Source of the DNA: Streptomyces griseoruber
GTDB taxonomy: Bacteria > Actinomycetota > Actinomycetes > Streptomycetales > Streptomycetaceae
Reading direction: 5' to 3'
Assembly (NCBI RefSeq): GCF_001514205.1
Contig: NZ_KQ948766.1
Location: 279,215-343,214 of the forward strand
Length of the DNA: 64,000 nucleotides
Shown here piece by piece: positions 46,488 through 55,187 of this stretch. The translations under genes were made by a program, and so were the position numbers. How positions within the stretch are numbered: the first letter of the stretch is position 1; each line of letters opens with the position of its first letter. The notes under the pieces are model-generated. The model did not search any database and was not told the DNA's origin. It worked only from the letters and a program-made list of their open reading frames with translations.

Positions 46488-46826
46488 ACGGTTTCCTTCC
46501 AGCAGCGCCCGCTTCGGTGACCCTGGCGGACGCGATCGTGCCCCTGACGCTGGCCTCCCCTCGATGGGTCACGGGAGACACGGGCCCGGTGGGCAACTCC
46601 CCGGAGGGGAGCGCCGCGTGGTGCTCGGGCGGCATACGGCGACGCTATGGAGTTGAAGGTGGTGCAAGTGTGTTTCCGTACCCCTGGGGGTACACGTGTG
46701 CCGTATGCGGGGCCTGACAGGATCGAGACTCTGCCGTAACCGGACGCCGCAAGGCAATTCCGAGTTACGTGTGAAAGCTCACACCCCCGGGATCCCCGGG
46801 GATTTCGCCAAACCCCCACACACGCC
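46488..46826 (-). other. Long 5' region of the transglycosylase pair
   Basis: About 340 bp without a gene, upstream of GTG 46487. It contains GTACCCC/GGGGTAC (46678-46693, a tight hairpin), a CCCCGGG/CCCGGGG-rich stretch near 46785-46800 and several other G/C dyads, suggesting a structured leader. Hallmarks of the ydaO c-di-AMP riboswitch that controls some actinobacterial cell-wall hydrolases were sought and not found. Confidence 0.45.
46678..46693. promoter_or_regulatory. GTACCCC-TG-GGGGTAC inverted repeat
   Basis: Perfect 7-bp arms separated by two bases, ~190 bp upstream of the transglycosylase start. Too short a loop for an RNA hairpin of normal stability, so a protein-binding dyad is as likely. 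Confidence 0.4.
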
Positions 46827-46868
46827 GGTGCCGCCCGGCTAGGCTCACAGCCTTTGCCGGGCGGCACC
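46827..46868 (-). terminator. Terminator hairpin downstream of phoH
   Basis: GGTGCCGCCCGGC at 46827-46839 pairs with GCCGGGCGGCACC at 46856-46868, and AGGCT/AGCCT pairs inside it around a CAC loop, giving a nearly continuous 18-bp stem starting 39 bp beyond the phoH stop. Confidence 0.8.
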
Positions 46869-46906
46869 AACTGACGCTCAAAGCTTATGAACTTGTGCGG
46901 TCAGGG

Positions 46907-48232
46907 TCAGATGTGCCCGTCCTCCAGCATTTCGGTCACAAGCGCCGCGATCTGGGACCTCTCGGACCGGTTCAGCGTCACGTGCGCGAAGAGCGGGTGG
47001 CCCTTCAGCTTCTCCACGACGGCGACGACACCGTCGTAGCGCCCGACCCTCAGATTGTCCCGCTGGGCCACGTCATGGGTGAGAACCACCCGCGAATTGG
47101 CGCCGATCCGGGACAGAACGGTCAGCAGGACGTTCCGTTCGAGGGACTGGGCCTCGTCGACGATGACGAAGGCGTCGTGCAGGGAGCGGCCCCGGATGTG
47201 CGTCAGGGGCAGGACCTCCAGCATCCCGCGCGCGGTGACCTCCTCGATGACCTCGCGGGAGGTGACGGCCGACAGGGTGTCGAACACCGCCTGCGCCCAG
47301 GGGCTCATCTTCTCGGCCTCGGAACCCGGCAGATAGCCGAGCTCCTGCCCGCCCACCGCGTACAGCGGACGGAAGACCATCACCTTCTGGTGCTGACGGC
47401 GCTCCAGGACCGCCTCGAGACCCGCGCACAGTGCCAGCGCCGACTTGCCGGTGCCGGCCCGGCCGCCCATCGACACGATCCCGACGTCCGGGTCGAGCAG
47501 CAGGTCGAGCGCGATGCGCTGCTCGGCGCTGCGGCCCTTGATGCCGAACGCCTCCCGGTCGCCGCGCACCAGCCGGATGTTGCCCTCCGGGGTGACCCGG
47601 CCCAGCGCCTTGCCGCGCTCCGACTGGATGGTGAGACCGGTGTGCACGGGGAGGTCGGCGACCTCCGGGACGTACACGTGTCCTTCCTCGAAGAGGATGT
47701 CCACCTGTTCGCCGGACAGGCCCAGTTCGGACATTCCGGTCCAGCCGGAGGAGTCCGTGATGGCGAGCTCGGCGCGGTACTCCTCCGCCAGGAGACCGAC
47801 CGACGAGGCCTTGATCCTGAGCGGCAGGTCCTTCGACACGACGGTGACGTCGAACCCCTCGGCCTGCAGATTGCGGGCGACCGCGAGGATGCGTGAGTCG
47901 TTGTCCCCCAGCCGGTAGCCGCTGGGCAGCACGCTGGGGTCCGAGTGGTTGAGCTCGACACGGATGGTGCCGCCCAGCTCCCCGATCGGGATGGGGGCGT
48001 CGAGGCGACCGTACTTCACCCGGTAGTCGTCGAGCAGGCGCAGCGCCTGCCGGGCGAAGTAGCCGAGTTCGGGATGGTGCCGCTTGGCCTCCAGTTCCGT
48101 GACCACGACGATGGGGAGCACGACCTCGTGCTCCTCGAAGCGGGTCATGGCGTTCGGGTCGGCCAGCAGGACGCTGGTGTCGAGAACATAGGTGCGCCGG
48201 TCAGGCATACGGCGCTTTGTGCTGGTCACCAC
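46907..48232 (-). CDS. PIN-PhoH fusion protein (PhoH2-type)
   Basis: 441 aa from GTG 48232, behind GAGGGGG; ATG 48208 is an alternative. N-terminal PIN ribonuclease domain (~10-150: [15 protein letters not shown] with metal-binding Asp, [34 protein letters not shown]) and C-terminal PhoH ATPase ([16 protein letters not shown]alker A ~265, [16 protein letters not shown]alker B). PhoH2 proteins of mycobacteria are ATP-dependent RNA helicase/ribonucleases; the same activity is expected. Upstream in-frame codons to 48472 are Arg/Pro-rich leader-like sequence and excluded. Confidence 0.93.
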   Translation of the reverse strand: MVTSTKRRMPDRRTYVLDTSVLLADPNAMTRFEEHEVVLPIVVVTELEAKRHHPELGYFARQALRLLDDYRVKYGRLDAPIPIGELGGTIRVELNHSDPSVLPSGYRLGDNDSRILAVARNLQAEGFDVTVVSKDLPLRIKASSVGLLAEEYRAELAITDSSGWTGMSELGLSGEQVDILFEEGHVYVPEVADLPVHTGLTIQSERGKALGRVTPEGNIRLVRGDREAFGIKGRSAEQRIALDLLLDPDVGIVSMGGRAGTGKSALALCAGLEAVLERRQHQKVMVFRPLYAVGGQELGYLPGSEAEKMSPWAQAVFDTLSAVTSREVIEEVTARGMLEVLPLTHIRGRSLHDAFVIVDEAQSLERNVLLTVLSRIGANSRVVLTHDVAQRDNLRVGRYDGVVAVVEKLKGHPLFAHVTLNRSERSQIAALVTEMLEDGHI

Positions 48233-48525
48233 GGAAGGACGTACCCCCTCGGATGAGGTCGGGGAGCGACGGAGTGGAGCTGGACCGGTCGACGGCCCCG
48301 ATGCACGGGCCGGGGACCGGCCCCCCGCTGCTTCTTCCGTGCCGTGACCGCACGGTCGGGCTGGTGCAAAGGGCCTCCCGGGCGGACGGCCCCGTGCCGC
48401 CCGCTGAGGATCCGACACCCGTGGTTCGGGCGTCGACCTGCTTGGCTTATGCCCTCGAAGATGCGCCGCCATGCCACGGCATATGACGGCGCACCGGTGA
48501 ACTCCTTGTTACTTCCGTCCCGCGG

Positions 48526-49299
48526 TCAGCCGCCGTAGCGGCGGTGACGTGCCGCGTAGTCGCGCAGGGCACGCAGGAAGTCGACCTTGCGGAAGGCCGG
48601 CCAGAAGACCTCGCAGAAGTAGTACTCCGCATGGGCCGTCTGCCACAGCATGAATCCGGACAGCCGCTGTTCGCCGCTGGTGCGGATCACCAGGTCGGGG
48701 TCGGGCTGGGCGCCGGTGTAGAGGTGGCGGCCGATCAGGTCGACGCTGACGGAGTCCGCGAGGTCCTCCATCGAGACGCCGTGGTCGGCGGCGTCGGTGA
48801 TCATCGAGCGCACGGCGTCGGCGATCTCCTGACGGCCGCCGTAGCCGATGGCGACGTTGACCAGTATTCCGTCGACGTGGGCGGTGGCCTGCTCGGCCTC
48901 CTTCAACGCGGTCTGCACATGGGAGGGGAGGATGTCGGGCGTGCCGACGTGGTGGACGCGCCAGCGGCCGTCGGCGGCGAGGGTGCGGACCACGTCCTCG
49001 ATGATGCCGAGGAGGGGGACGAGCTCCTCCTGGGGGCGGTCGAGGTTGTCCGTCGACAGCAGCCAGAGGGTGACGACCTCGACGTCCGTCTCGGTGCACC
49101 AGCCGAGGAACTCCTCGATCTTCTCGGCGCCGGCGCGGTGGCCGTGCTCGGTGGTGGACCCCGAGGCCTTCGCCCAGCGGCGGTTGCCGTCCATGATGAC
49201 GCCGATGTGCTTGGGCACCTGAGCGTGGTCCAGGTGGCCTTCCACCCGGCGTGCGTACAGCCTGACCAGAAGGCCGCGCAGCTTGTCGCGCAGGTTCAC
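48526..49299 (-). CDS. uppS: Isoprenyl transferase (undecaprenyl diphosphate synthase family)
   Basis: 257 aa cis-prenyltransferase making the long-chain polyprenyl diphosphate carrier for cell-wall synthesis. HIGVIMDGNRRWA (catalytic Asp ~36 and P-loop), HRAGAEKIEEFLGWC, LWLLSTDNLDRP, VNVAIGYGGRQEI, PDPDLVIRTSGEQRLSGFMLWQ and the E-containing EYYFCEVFWPAF are all present. The exact chain length cannot be read from sequence. 293 bp of gene-free DNA separate it from phoH downstream; the 6C RNA lies 170 bp upstream of its start. Confidence 0.93.
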   Translation of the reverse strand: MNLRDKLRGLLVRLYARRVEGHLDHAQVPKHIGVIMDGNRRWAKASGSTTEHGHRAGAEKIEEFLGWCTETDVEVVTLWLLSTDNLDRPQEELVPLLGIIEDVVRTLAADGRWRVHHVGTPDILPSHVQTALKEAEQATAHVDGILVNVAIGYGGRQEIADAVRSMITDAADHGVSMEDLADSVSVDLIGRHLYTGAQPDPDLVIRTSGEQRLSGFMLWQTAHAEYYFCEVFWPAFRKVDFLRALRDYAARHRRYGG

Positions 49300-49468
49300 G
49301 TGATGTCAGCCCCTCCGTGCCAATGCGGTCCCCGCGGGCCAAAGGGTACCGCTGCGGGGGGTGCGGTTGTTGTTCGGGTGCGGGCCGGCGGGGGTTGCTC
49401 GCGCAGTTCCCCGCGCCCCTTCGGTGAGGGTGGTGGACCGTGTTGGCGGAGGCACCCTCTTGATGTGC

Positions 49469-49557
49469 AAAAAACGGGCCGGTCCGTGGGGGGGAGACGG
49501 ACCGGCCCGAGGGGGGGTTTCCACCATAACCCTTCGTAAGTGATGCTGCGTGCATCG
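49469..49557 (-). ncRNA. 6C RNA
   Basis: Read on the minus strand: GATGCACGCAGCATCACTTA, then CGAAGGGTTATGGTGGAAACC with a run of eight C, then a 13-bp perfect hairpin CGGGCCGGTCCGT / ACGGACCGGCCCG (49475-49509) with a C-rich loop of nine bases, ending in six U (49469-49474). Two C-rich loops and the GTTATGGTGGAAACCC core are the hallmarks of the actinobacterial 6C small RNA. A terminator between divergent protein genes makes sense only for an independent transcript. TAATTG near 49570 could be its -10 box. The 5' end is estimated. Confidence 0.88.
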
Positions 49558-49579
49558 GCGCGGCACAATTACTCTCCGA

Positions 49580-50054
49580 AGTCGCTCGGCGACACCCAGA
49601 TGGCCTTCCCGGGCATGATTCATGGGCCCTACATGGCCAGAACGCGACGGAATCCCAGGGGAATGACGGTGTTCACCGAGGGAAGCTGAGGTTTCGGCGG
49701 GGCTTGGGCGTCGGTCGGGCAGTTGTCCACCCGTCCCCCCGACGGGCTACCCCGGCCCCTCACGCCCGCTTGACGCGGACGGCGCCGCACGGCCCCCTCC
49801 ACCGCGCGGTGCCGCCCGCGCAGCTTTGCTCACGCGAATTACCCGCGCTTGAACTTACGTGAGGCCCACAGTGAATGCGAACCGCTCGCGATAACGATGT
49901 GGAAACCTCGTGGAGAATGTGAGGCGGTCTGCGGGGGAGTGAACCGGAATGCCCTTTTCTGTTTGCCCGGTGGGGCCGAGCGGACGACACGACCGGGGTG
50001 CGGCGGGCCCGTGGCGGACAGTTCCCGTCCTCTTTGCCTGCCAGCGTCGGCGCC
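49580..50054. other. Gene-free region upstream of the winged-helix gene
   Basis: About 475 bp between the 6C RNA promoter and ATG 50055. No credible coding frame. A CTCACG/CGTGAG dyad brackets 49830-49864 in a locally AT-richer stretch that may hold a promoter. Nothing else recognised. Confidence 0.5.
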
Positions 50055-51208
50055 ATGAACCGGAGGATCAGTTGGCAAGAGGCGTCCGCACGACGGCTGG
50101 AACGGCAGTTCCTGGCCAATCCGCTCGCGGCCGGCACCGGAGGCCCCGCGGAGATCGTCGCGGCCATGCTCGGCGCGCACGCACAGGTTCCCTCGGCCGC
50201 CGAGGTGTCGGTCGGGATCCGCGCCGAGGGGACGACCCGGACCGGCGTACGGGCCGCGCTGAGCGGGGACCGGTCGCTGGTGCGGACCCACGGCCCGCGC
50301 GGGACGGTCCATCTGCTGCCCGCCCGTGAACTCCCCCTGTGGACCGCCGCCCTGACGGCCCTCCCGTCCGGCCGCAGCCCCTTCCCGCCGGACGTACGGC
50401 TCACCGGGGAACAGGCCGAGCAGGTGGTGGCGGCGGTCGGGGAGGCCCTCGGCGGGGTGTGCCTGACGCTGGAGGAGCTGGACCAGGAGGTCGTCGACCG
50501 CACCGGGACCTGGGCCGGGGACCGGGTGATGCCCGCCTTCCAGGACCTGTGGCGCGCTGGCGGCAGGTGCTGCACCGGGCGGGCCAGTCCGGCGCGCTGT
50601 GCTTCGGGCCGAACCGGGGCCGCAAGGTGACGTACACCCGCCCGCCCCGCTTCGATCCGCTGGCGCCCCGGCAGGCGCTGCGCCTGCTGCTCCTGCGCTA
50701 TCTGACCGTCTACGGCCCGGCGACCCCGCAGGACTTCGCGAAGTGGCTGGCGGTGCCGGCCGGCTGGGCGGTCGCGCTGTTCGAGGAGGCACTCGGGGAG
50801 GCGGCGGTGGAGGAGGTGCTGTGCGCCGGCCGGCGGGCCTGGGTGGCGGCCGGGGACACCGGATTCCCGCAGGAGCCCGTGCGCGGGGTGCGGCTGCTGC
50901 CGTACTTCGACGCGTACGTCGTCGCCGCCCAGCCCCGGGAGCTGCTGTTCCCCGGGGCCGCCTACGGGCGGGCGCTGGCCGGCGGGCAGGCCGGGAACTT
51001 CCCGGTACTGCTGGTGGACGGGGTGGTGGCGGGCGTGTGGCACCACCGGCGCCGGGGCCGTCGTACGACCGTCACGGTCGAGCCGCTCGGCCGCCTGACG
51101 GCCCGCCAGACCCGGGAGCTGGGCGAACGGGCCGACCGGGTCGGGGAGGTACTGGAGGCGACGGCGGAGCTGGTGATCGGGGAGGTGACGACGGGGCCGC
51201 ACGCGTGA
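50055..51208 (+). pseudogene. Winged-helix DNA-binding domain protein (HTH_42/AlkZ-like), frameshifted
   Basis: ATG 50055 (MNRRISWQEASARRLERQFL) begins a protein of the winged helix DNA-binding family related to YcaQ/AlkZ glycosylases (AQVPSAAEVSVGIRAEGTT, LVRTHGPRGTVHLLPAREL). The first frame ends at 50630 in Arg-rich nonsense. From ~50551-50556 the second frame continues the protein: WRQVLHRAGQSGALCFGPNRG, FDPLAPRQALRLLLLRYLTVYG, and the conserved LLPYFDAYVVAAQPRELLFPG, to TGA 51208. A one-base deletion after CTGTGG explains this. Without it the protein would be ~385 aa. Either a true pseudogene or an assembly error. Confidence 0.8.
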
Positions 51209-52043
51209 GGGGCTCGGCCCAGGCGGACGGTCGGGCGAGCGGTCTACGGGCCTCGATGAGGTGGCGGGTGCTGTGGGCGACGAAGGGGCCCTGCCCGGTG
51301 AGCTGCTCGTGCAGGGCGCGCAGGCGGGGCTGGTGGGCCTCGACGGTGAAGTCCGGCACCATCCAGATCACCTTGCGCAGGAAGTGGACCACGGCGGCGA
51401 TGTCGTGGAACTCGATCCGGAGGCGTTCCGCGCGCAGGTCGGCGATCTCCAGGCCCGCCGCCTCGGCCTCGGCGCGCTCGCGGTCGGGGTGGCGGTCGTG
51501 GCTCGCTGCCTCGGGCTGCGGGCCGAGGAAGTACTCGACCAGCTCATAGACGCTGCGGGGCCCCACGTGCTGGGCGAAGTAGGTCCCGCCGGGCCGGAGC
51601 ACCCGGGCGATCTCGCCCCACCGGGGCCGTACCGGATGCCTGCTGGTCACCAGGTCGAAGGCGGCGTCGGCGAAGGGCAGCGGGGCCGTCTCCGGGACGG
51701 CGACGACGGCGATGCCGCGCGGCCGCAGGAGGGCGGTGGCCCTGGCGACGTTCGCCGGCCAGCCCTCGGTCGCCACGGTGAGGACGGGGGCGGGGGCGGT
51801 GGCGGCCGCGGCGACCCGCGCGAGGGCGAAGTCCAGGACCTCCCCGCCGCCGGTCTGGATGTCGAGCACGGCACCGGCCCCGGCCAGCCGACCGGCGAGC
51901 GACACGGCGTACCCCCAGGAGGGCCGTTCCTCGGTCGCCCGCCCCTCGAACCACGAGAAGTCCCACCCCTCGGTGGGGACGGCGGCGCCCTCGGCGAGAA
52001 GCTCCTCGAAGGTCGTGCCCTGGGGGTGGTCGTCGTCGCTCAT
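51072..52043 (-). CDS. SAM-dependent methyltransferase
   Basis: 323 aa. Class I Rossmann methyltransferase: VLDIQTGGGEVLDFAL motif I (~58-73), PLPFADAAFDLVTSRH (~122-137), EIARVLRPGGTYFAQHVG post-motif; the substrate is unknown. The natural end is probably near LIEARRP (~268). The last ~55 residues are Pro/Ser/Arg-rich and antisense to the 3' end of the convergent winged-helix gene (137-bp overlap), suggesting loss of an earlier stop. Confidence 0.88.
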   Translation of the reverse strand: MSDDDHPQGTTFEELLAEGAAVPTEGWDFSWFEGRATEERPSWGYAVSLAGRLAGAGAVLDIQTGGGEVLDFALARVAAAATAPAPVLTVATEGWPANVARATALLRPRGIAVVAVPETAPLPFADAAFDLVTSRHPVRPRWGEIARVLRPGGTYFAQHVGPRSVYELVEYFLGPQPEAASHDRHPDRERAEAEAAGLEIADLRAERLRIEFHDIAAVVHFLRKVIWMVPDFTVEAHQPRLRALHEQLTGQGPFVAHSTRHLIEARRPLARPSAWAEPLTRAAPSSPPRSPAPPSPPVPPRPGRPVRPAPGSGGPSGGRAARP

Positions 52044-52096
52044 GGGCCGATCGTGGCAGGTGGCCCCCCACCCCCGCAGCCGATTATTCCCTCTCC

Positions 52097-52678
52097 TCAG
52101 TCCCGCTCCACGTCGTAGCGGAGCAGGACGACGCCGTTGCCGAAGGTGCGGGACTCGGCGAGATGGAGGCCGGTGACCGTGTCGGTGTCCGGGAAGAGGG
52201 GTTTGCCCCGGCCGATCAGCACGGGGTGGACGTAGAGCCGGATCTGGTCGACGAGCCCGTGGCGCAGGAACTCGGCGGCGAGCTCGGCACCCCCGAGCGC
52301 CAGATCGCCGGGGCCCAGCTCCGCGTCGCGCCGCTCCTTGAGGGCCCGTACCTCCTCCGGGACGACCTCCCGCACGATCGTCGTGTTCCAGTCGGCGTGC
52401 TCCAGCGTGCGGGAGTAGACGTACTTGGGGATCTCCCGCCAGATGGCGGCGAACTCGGCCATCACCGCGGGGGCCTCGGGGTCGGCGTCGGCGGTGGGCC
52501 AGAAATCGGCCATGAGGTCGTGGGTGACCCGGCCGCTGAGGAGACCGGCCATCCCGGCGACGAAGTCGTTGGCGTCCTGGTGGACCTCGTCGTCGACACG
52601 GTGCCAGGAGATGTCGCGGTCCGGGCCCTCCATGTATCCGTCCAGGGACACCGACATCATCAGCACGATCTTCCGCAT
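52097..52678 (-). CDS. Dihydrofolate reductase family protein (RibD C-terminal-like)
   Basis: 193 aa. MRKIVLMMSVSLDGYMEGPD at the N-terminus, FVAGMAGLLSGRVTHDLMADFW, KYVYSRTLEHADWNTTIV and the C-terminal LGGAELAAEFLRHGLVDQI with HPVLIGRGKPLF are the hallmarks of the YyaP/RibD-C reductase group. These small NAD(P)H-fold proteins are widespread, and their substrate is generally unknown. Divergent from DUF192 (74-bp gap). Confidence 0.92.
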   Translation of the reverse strand: MRKIVLMMSVSLDGYMEGPDRDISWHRVDDEVHQDANDFVAGMAGLLSGRVTHDLMADFWPTADADPEAPAVMAEFAAIWREIPKYVYSRTLEHADWNTTIVREVVPEEVRALKERRDAELGPGDLALGGAELAAEFLRHGLVDQIRLYVHPVLIGRGKPLFPDTDTVTGLHLAESRTFGNGVVLLRYDVERD

Positions 52679-52752
52679 ACGACGGCCACCTCTTCGTGTC
52701 CCCGGCTCGCTACCGTGCCGAGGGTAGCGAGGCGAGCGAGGGGATCAGGTCT

Positions 52753-53139
52753 ATGGCGCGCTGGCACGACGGGTATGCCGAACTGCTCGTGGAGGCGGAC
52801 GGCAGGCCCCCTCTGCGGATCCCCCTGGAGATCGCCGCCTCCTACCGCGCCCGCACCAGGGGCCTCCTGGGCCGGGACTCGGTCGACGGCGCCCTGCTGC
52901 TGACCCCCGCCGGCAGCATCCACACCTTCGGCATGCGCATCCCCCTCGACGTCGCCTACCTCGACCGCCACCTGACGGTCCTCGCCGTACGCACCATGCC
53001 CCCCGCCCGCCTGGGCCTCCCCCGCCTCCGCTCCCGCCACGTCCTGGAGGCGGCGGCGGGGGTGATGCAGGGGTGGGGGCTACGGCCAGGAGTGCACGTC
53101 GAGGTGACCGAACTCAGCCCGCCGTCCTCGGGAAGGTGA
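52753..53139 (+). CDS. DUF192 domain-containing protein
   Basis: 128 aa from ATG 52753, behind GAGGGG. RARTRGLLGRDSVDGALLLTPAGSIHTFGMRIPLDVAYLD is the complete DUF192 signature. The family is small, conserved and of unknown function; in streptomycetes it commonly borders the Tad cluster, as here. Convergent with the OmpA-like gene, overlapping it by 26 bp. Confidence 0.9.
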   Translation: MARWHDGYAELLVEADGRPPLRIPLEIAASYRARTRGLLGRDSVDGALLLTPAGSIHTFGMRIPLDVAYLDRHLTVLAVRTMPPARLGLPRLRSRHVLEAAAGVMQGWGLRPGVHVEVTELSPPSSGR

Positions 53140-53743
53140 TCTCCACCCGGCGGTTCTTCTTGCGCCCCTCCTCCGTGGAGTTGTCGGAGATGGGGTACTG
53201 CTCGCCGTAGCCGCGGACCTCGAAGGTGATGGCGGGGTCGTTGAGGTCGCCGGCGAGTTCCGCCTGGACGGCGTCGGCGCGCTGTTTGGAGAGGACGTCG
53301 CCGTGGGCGGAGGAGCCGAGATTGTCGGTGAAGCCGAAGACGCGGACCAGTGTGGTGTTCTGCTTCTTGATCTCGTCGGCGATCACCGCGATCCGGGCCT
53401 TCGCCTCGGTGCCGAGCTTCGCGCTGTCCTTGCCGAACAGGACCTCGGCCTGGAGGGCGAACGTGACGTCCGCGTTGGTGTCCTCACGCCGTTCGTCGCC
53501 GGACTCGTCCTCCACGACCTGCTTGATGTCCAGGACCTTGGGCTCGGCGAGCGTGCCGCCCTCGGGGAGTTTGAGGTCGGGGTCGTTGGGGTCGACCTCG
53601 ACCGGCGCGGTGGCGGTGGCTTCGGTGCCCGGAGGGACGCTGGGGGTGGCGTCGTCGGCCAGGGAGGCCGGCGCCGTGCCGAGGACGAGGAGGGTGGCGG
53701 TGGCCACCGCCAGGGAGAGACGTGGGGTCATGACCGGCCTCAC
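53114..53743 (-). CDS. OmpA-family (peptidoglycan-binding) secreted protein
   Basis: 209 aa. Signal peptide (SLAVATATLLVLGTAPASLA, cleavage ~29), acidic linker with KVLDIKQVVEDESG, then OmpA-C domain (~90-205): VTFALQAEVLFGKDSAKL, VFGFTDNLGSSAHGDVLSKQRADAV, and RGYGEQYPISDNSTEEGRKKNRRVEI, with the diaminopimelate-binding Asp/Arg context. In monoderm actinobacteria such proteins presumably anchor to the wall; being last in the Tad operon, it may brace the pilus machine. ATG overlaps the stop of the upstream lipoprotein by ATGA. Confidence 0.9.
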   Translation of the reverse strand: MRPVMTPRLSLAVATATLLVLGTAPASLADDATPSVPPGTEATATAPVEVDPNDPDLKLPEGGTLAEPKVLDIKQVVEDESGDERREDTNADVTFALQAEVLFGKDSAKLGTEAKARIAVIADEIKKQNTTLVRVFGFTDNLGSSAHGDVLSKQRADAVQAELAGDLNDPAITFEVRGYGEQYPISDNSTEEGRKKNRRVEITFPRTAG

Positions 53744-54324
53744 CCGGAGATCTTGATGACCGCGCTGGGGAACAGCGGGAGCTGGAAGGTGACCTCCGTG
53801 CTGCTCGCGGGCGGGGCGGGGAACTGGAGGAACACGTCGATCGTTTCCCCCGCCTTCAGCGTCGAGAAGCCGGTGGTGGTCAGGGGGCGGCCTTCTGTGT
53901 CGCGGAGGACGTAGTAGCGCTTCTTGCTCTTGGAGTCGACGAGGGTGGCTCCGCCGAGGGACAGTCCGTTGTTGATGATCTCCGTCTCGTTGCCGCTCAA
54001 CGCCGAGGGGATCACGGCTTCCGTGCCGCTGTCGTTCTTCAGGTCCCCGTTGACTGTGATGAAGCCACCGGAGTCCCGCACGGCCGAGGTGATCTGGAGG
54101 AGCAGCCCGCTCGGGCCCTTCAGCTCGGCGATCGGTGCCGCGGACTCCCCCTCCTGCGGGTTCGGCTGCGATCCACCGGACGTGGAGGCGGACGACGAGT
54201 TCTGCGGCTTCTTGGCGTCGTCGTCACCCCCGCCCCCGCAGGCGGCCGACCCCAGGGCCAGCCCCGCCACGACGGTCAGCGCGACCGTCACCCTGCGGGC
54301 ATTCGCAGTGAACCGCATCCTCAT
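53740..54324 (-). CDS. Putative lipoprotein of the Tad cluster
   Basis: 194 aa from ATG 54324 behind GGAAAACGGAG. Signal peptide with lipobox-like VAGLALGSAACGGGG, a Ser/Gly/Asp linker, then a beta-rich domain: LLLQITSAVRDSGGFITVNGD, LKNDSGTEAVIPSALSGNE, and YYVLRDTEGRPLTTTGFSTLKAGE, resembling an extracellular Ig-like/DUF4352-type sandwich. Likely membrane-anchored outside the cell. 17 bp downstream of TadG, and overlapping the OmpA-like gene. Function unknown. Confidence 0.85.
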   Translation of the reverse strand: MRMRFTANARRVTVALTVVAGLALGSAACGGGGDDDAKKPQNSSSASTSGGSQPNPQEGESAAPIAELKGPSGLLLQITSAVRDSGGFITVNGDLKNDSGTEAVIPSALSGNETEIINNGLSLGGATLVDSKSKKRYYVLRDTEGRPLTTTGFSTLKAGETIDVFLQFPAPPASSTEVTFQLPLFPSAVIKISG

Positions 54325-54341
54325 CGCTCCGTTTTCCTTCC

Positions 54342-54932
54342 TCAGCCTGTGGCCAGGTGCACGTCGAACAGGTCTTCGGGACCGGGCAGATCGGTCAGGT
54401 CGTCCGGGTCCAGCTCCCAGTCCCCGTCGTCGCATTCGAGCGTCGGGAGTGCGGCGGTGCCGGCCGGCAGCGCGAACGTGCACAGCGGCTCGATCACCGC
54501 GACGGCGTTGGCGTGCGCCTGGCGGTCCGCCGTGCCGGGCACGACCGACTCCCCGATCGTCTTGTTCGTCTGAGCCCTGACCCGGTAGCTCAGAAGTCCG
54601 TCCGGGGAACACTGGACCGTCGCATCGTTCATCGCGGCCAACTGGTCGGCTCTCCAGCAGGAGTTCGTCCCACCGTTGCCGTCGAAGATGCTCTGCCATT
54701 TCGTGGGGTCGAGCACGTCGAGCACCCACTTGTCGGCAAGCTCGTCCCTGGTCTCCTGCGCCGCCGCCAGGGCCGCCGCGTCGGCCGCTGTCTGGGCACC
54801 GTTGCGGTTGACTGCCGCCTGGCCGACCGCGAAGTACGCGAGCGCGAGAAAGAGCAGGCCGGCCACCACCGTGATGTAGATGGGGAAAGCCTGCCCGCCA
54901 TCGCCGAGAAGGCGTGTTCGACGAGCTGTCAG
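54342..54932 (-). CDS. TadG-related pilus assembly protein (minor pilin-like), probable CTG start
   Basis: 196 aa. GDGGQAFPIYITVVAGLLFLA and LAYFAVGQAAVNRNGAQTAADAAALAAAQE is the TadE/TadG N-terminal pilin-like motif with the Putative-Flp/TadG Ala-rich helix. Extracellular portion includes four Cys (SCWRAD, VQCSPD, EPLCTF, LECDDG). In frame, no ATG, GTG or TTG precedes the hydrophobic segment until far upstream; CTG at 54930-54932 lies behind AGGTGG at 5-nt spacing and overlaps the Flp TGA as CTGA, the equivalent of the usual GTGA/ATGA coupling. So CTG is proposed as start. Same frame continues upstream into the response regulator. Confidence 0.75.
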   Translation of the reverse strand: MTARRTRLLGDGGQAFPIYITVVAGLLFLALAYFAVGQAAVNRNGAQTAADAAALAAAQETRDELADKWVLDVLDPTKWQSIFDGNGGTNSCWRADQLAAMNDATVQCSPDGLLSYRVRAQTNKTIGESVVPGTADRQAHANAVAVIEPLCTFALPAGTAALPTLECDDGDWELDPDDLTDLPGPEDLFDVHLATG

Positions 54933-55144
54933 GGCGCCACCTTGGCGATCTGGGCCCTGAGCTTGTCCACGATCGTCTGGCCCAGATTCGTGTTCGCGAT
55001 CAACACCACGATCGCCACCACCACCGCGATGATCCCCAGATACTCGACCGCGGTCTGCCCCCTGTCGTCGGCGGTGCGGCGCCGTACCGCCTCCGTCACC
55101 CGGACCATGGCCGCGACGACGGTCTTCAGCAGCAGGTCGCTCAT
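54929..55144 (-). CDS. Flp-type pilin
   Basis: 71 aa from ATG 55144 behind GAGAGGAAC. TADDRGQTAVEYLGIIAVVVA is the Flp/TadE prepilin motif: a processing Gly, Gln at +1, the conserved Glu at +5, followed by a hydrophobic stem (IIAVVVAIVVLIA). The mature subunit polymerises into the Flp pilus. It is the only short pilin in the cluster. An ATG at 55168 would add eight residues. Confidence 0.85.
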   Translation of the reverse strand: MSDLLLKTVVAAMVRVTEAVRRRTADDRGQTAVEYLGIIAVVVAIVVLIANTNLGQTIVDKLRAQIAKVAP

Positions 55145-55187
55145 GGCGTTCCTCTCGGTTTGAGGCATTGGCAGGAGGAACGTAGGG

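Noticed and set aside
46488..46826. c-di-AMP (ydaO) riboswitch upstream of the transglycosylases
   Set aside because: The conserved P1-P4 core and the CCGTCAGCTAACC-type element were not found; only isolated dyads are present.
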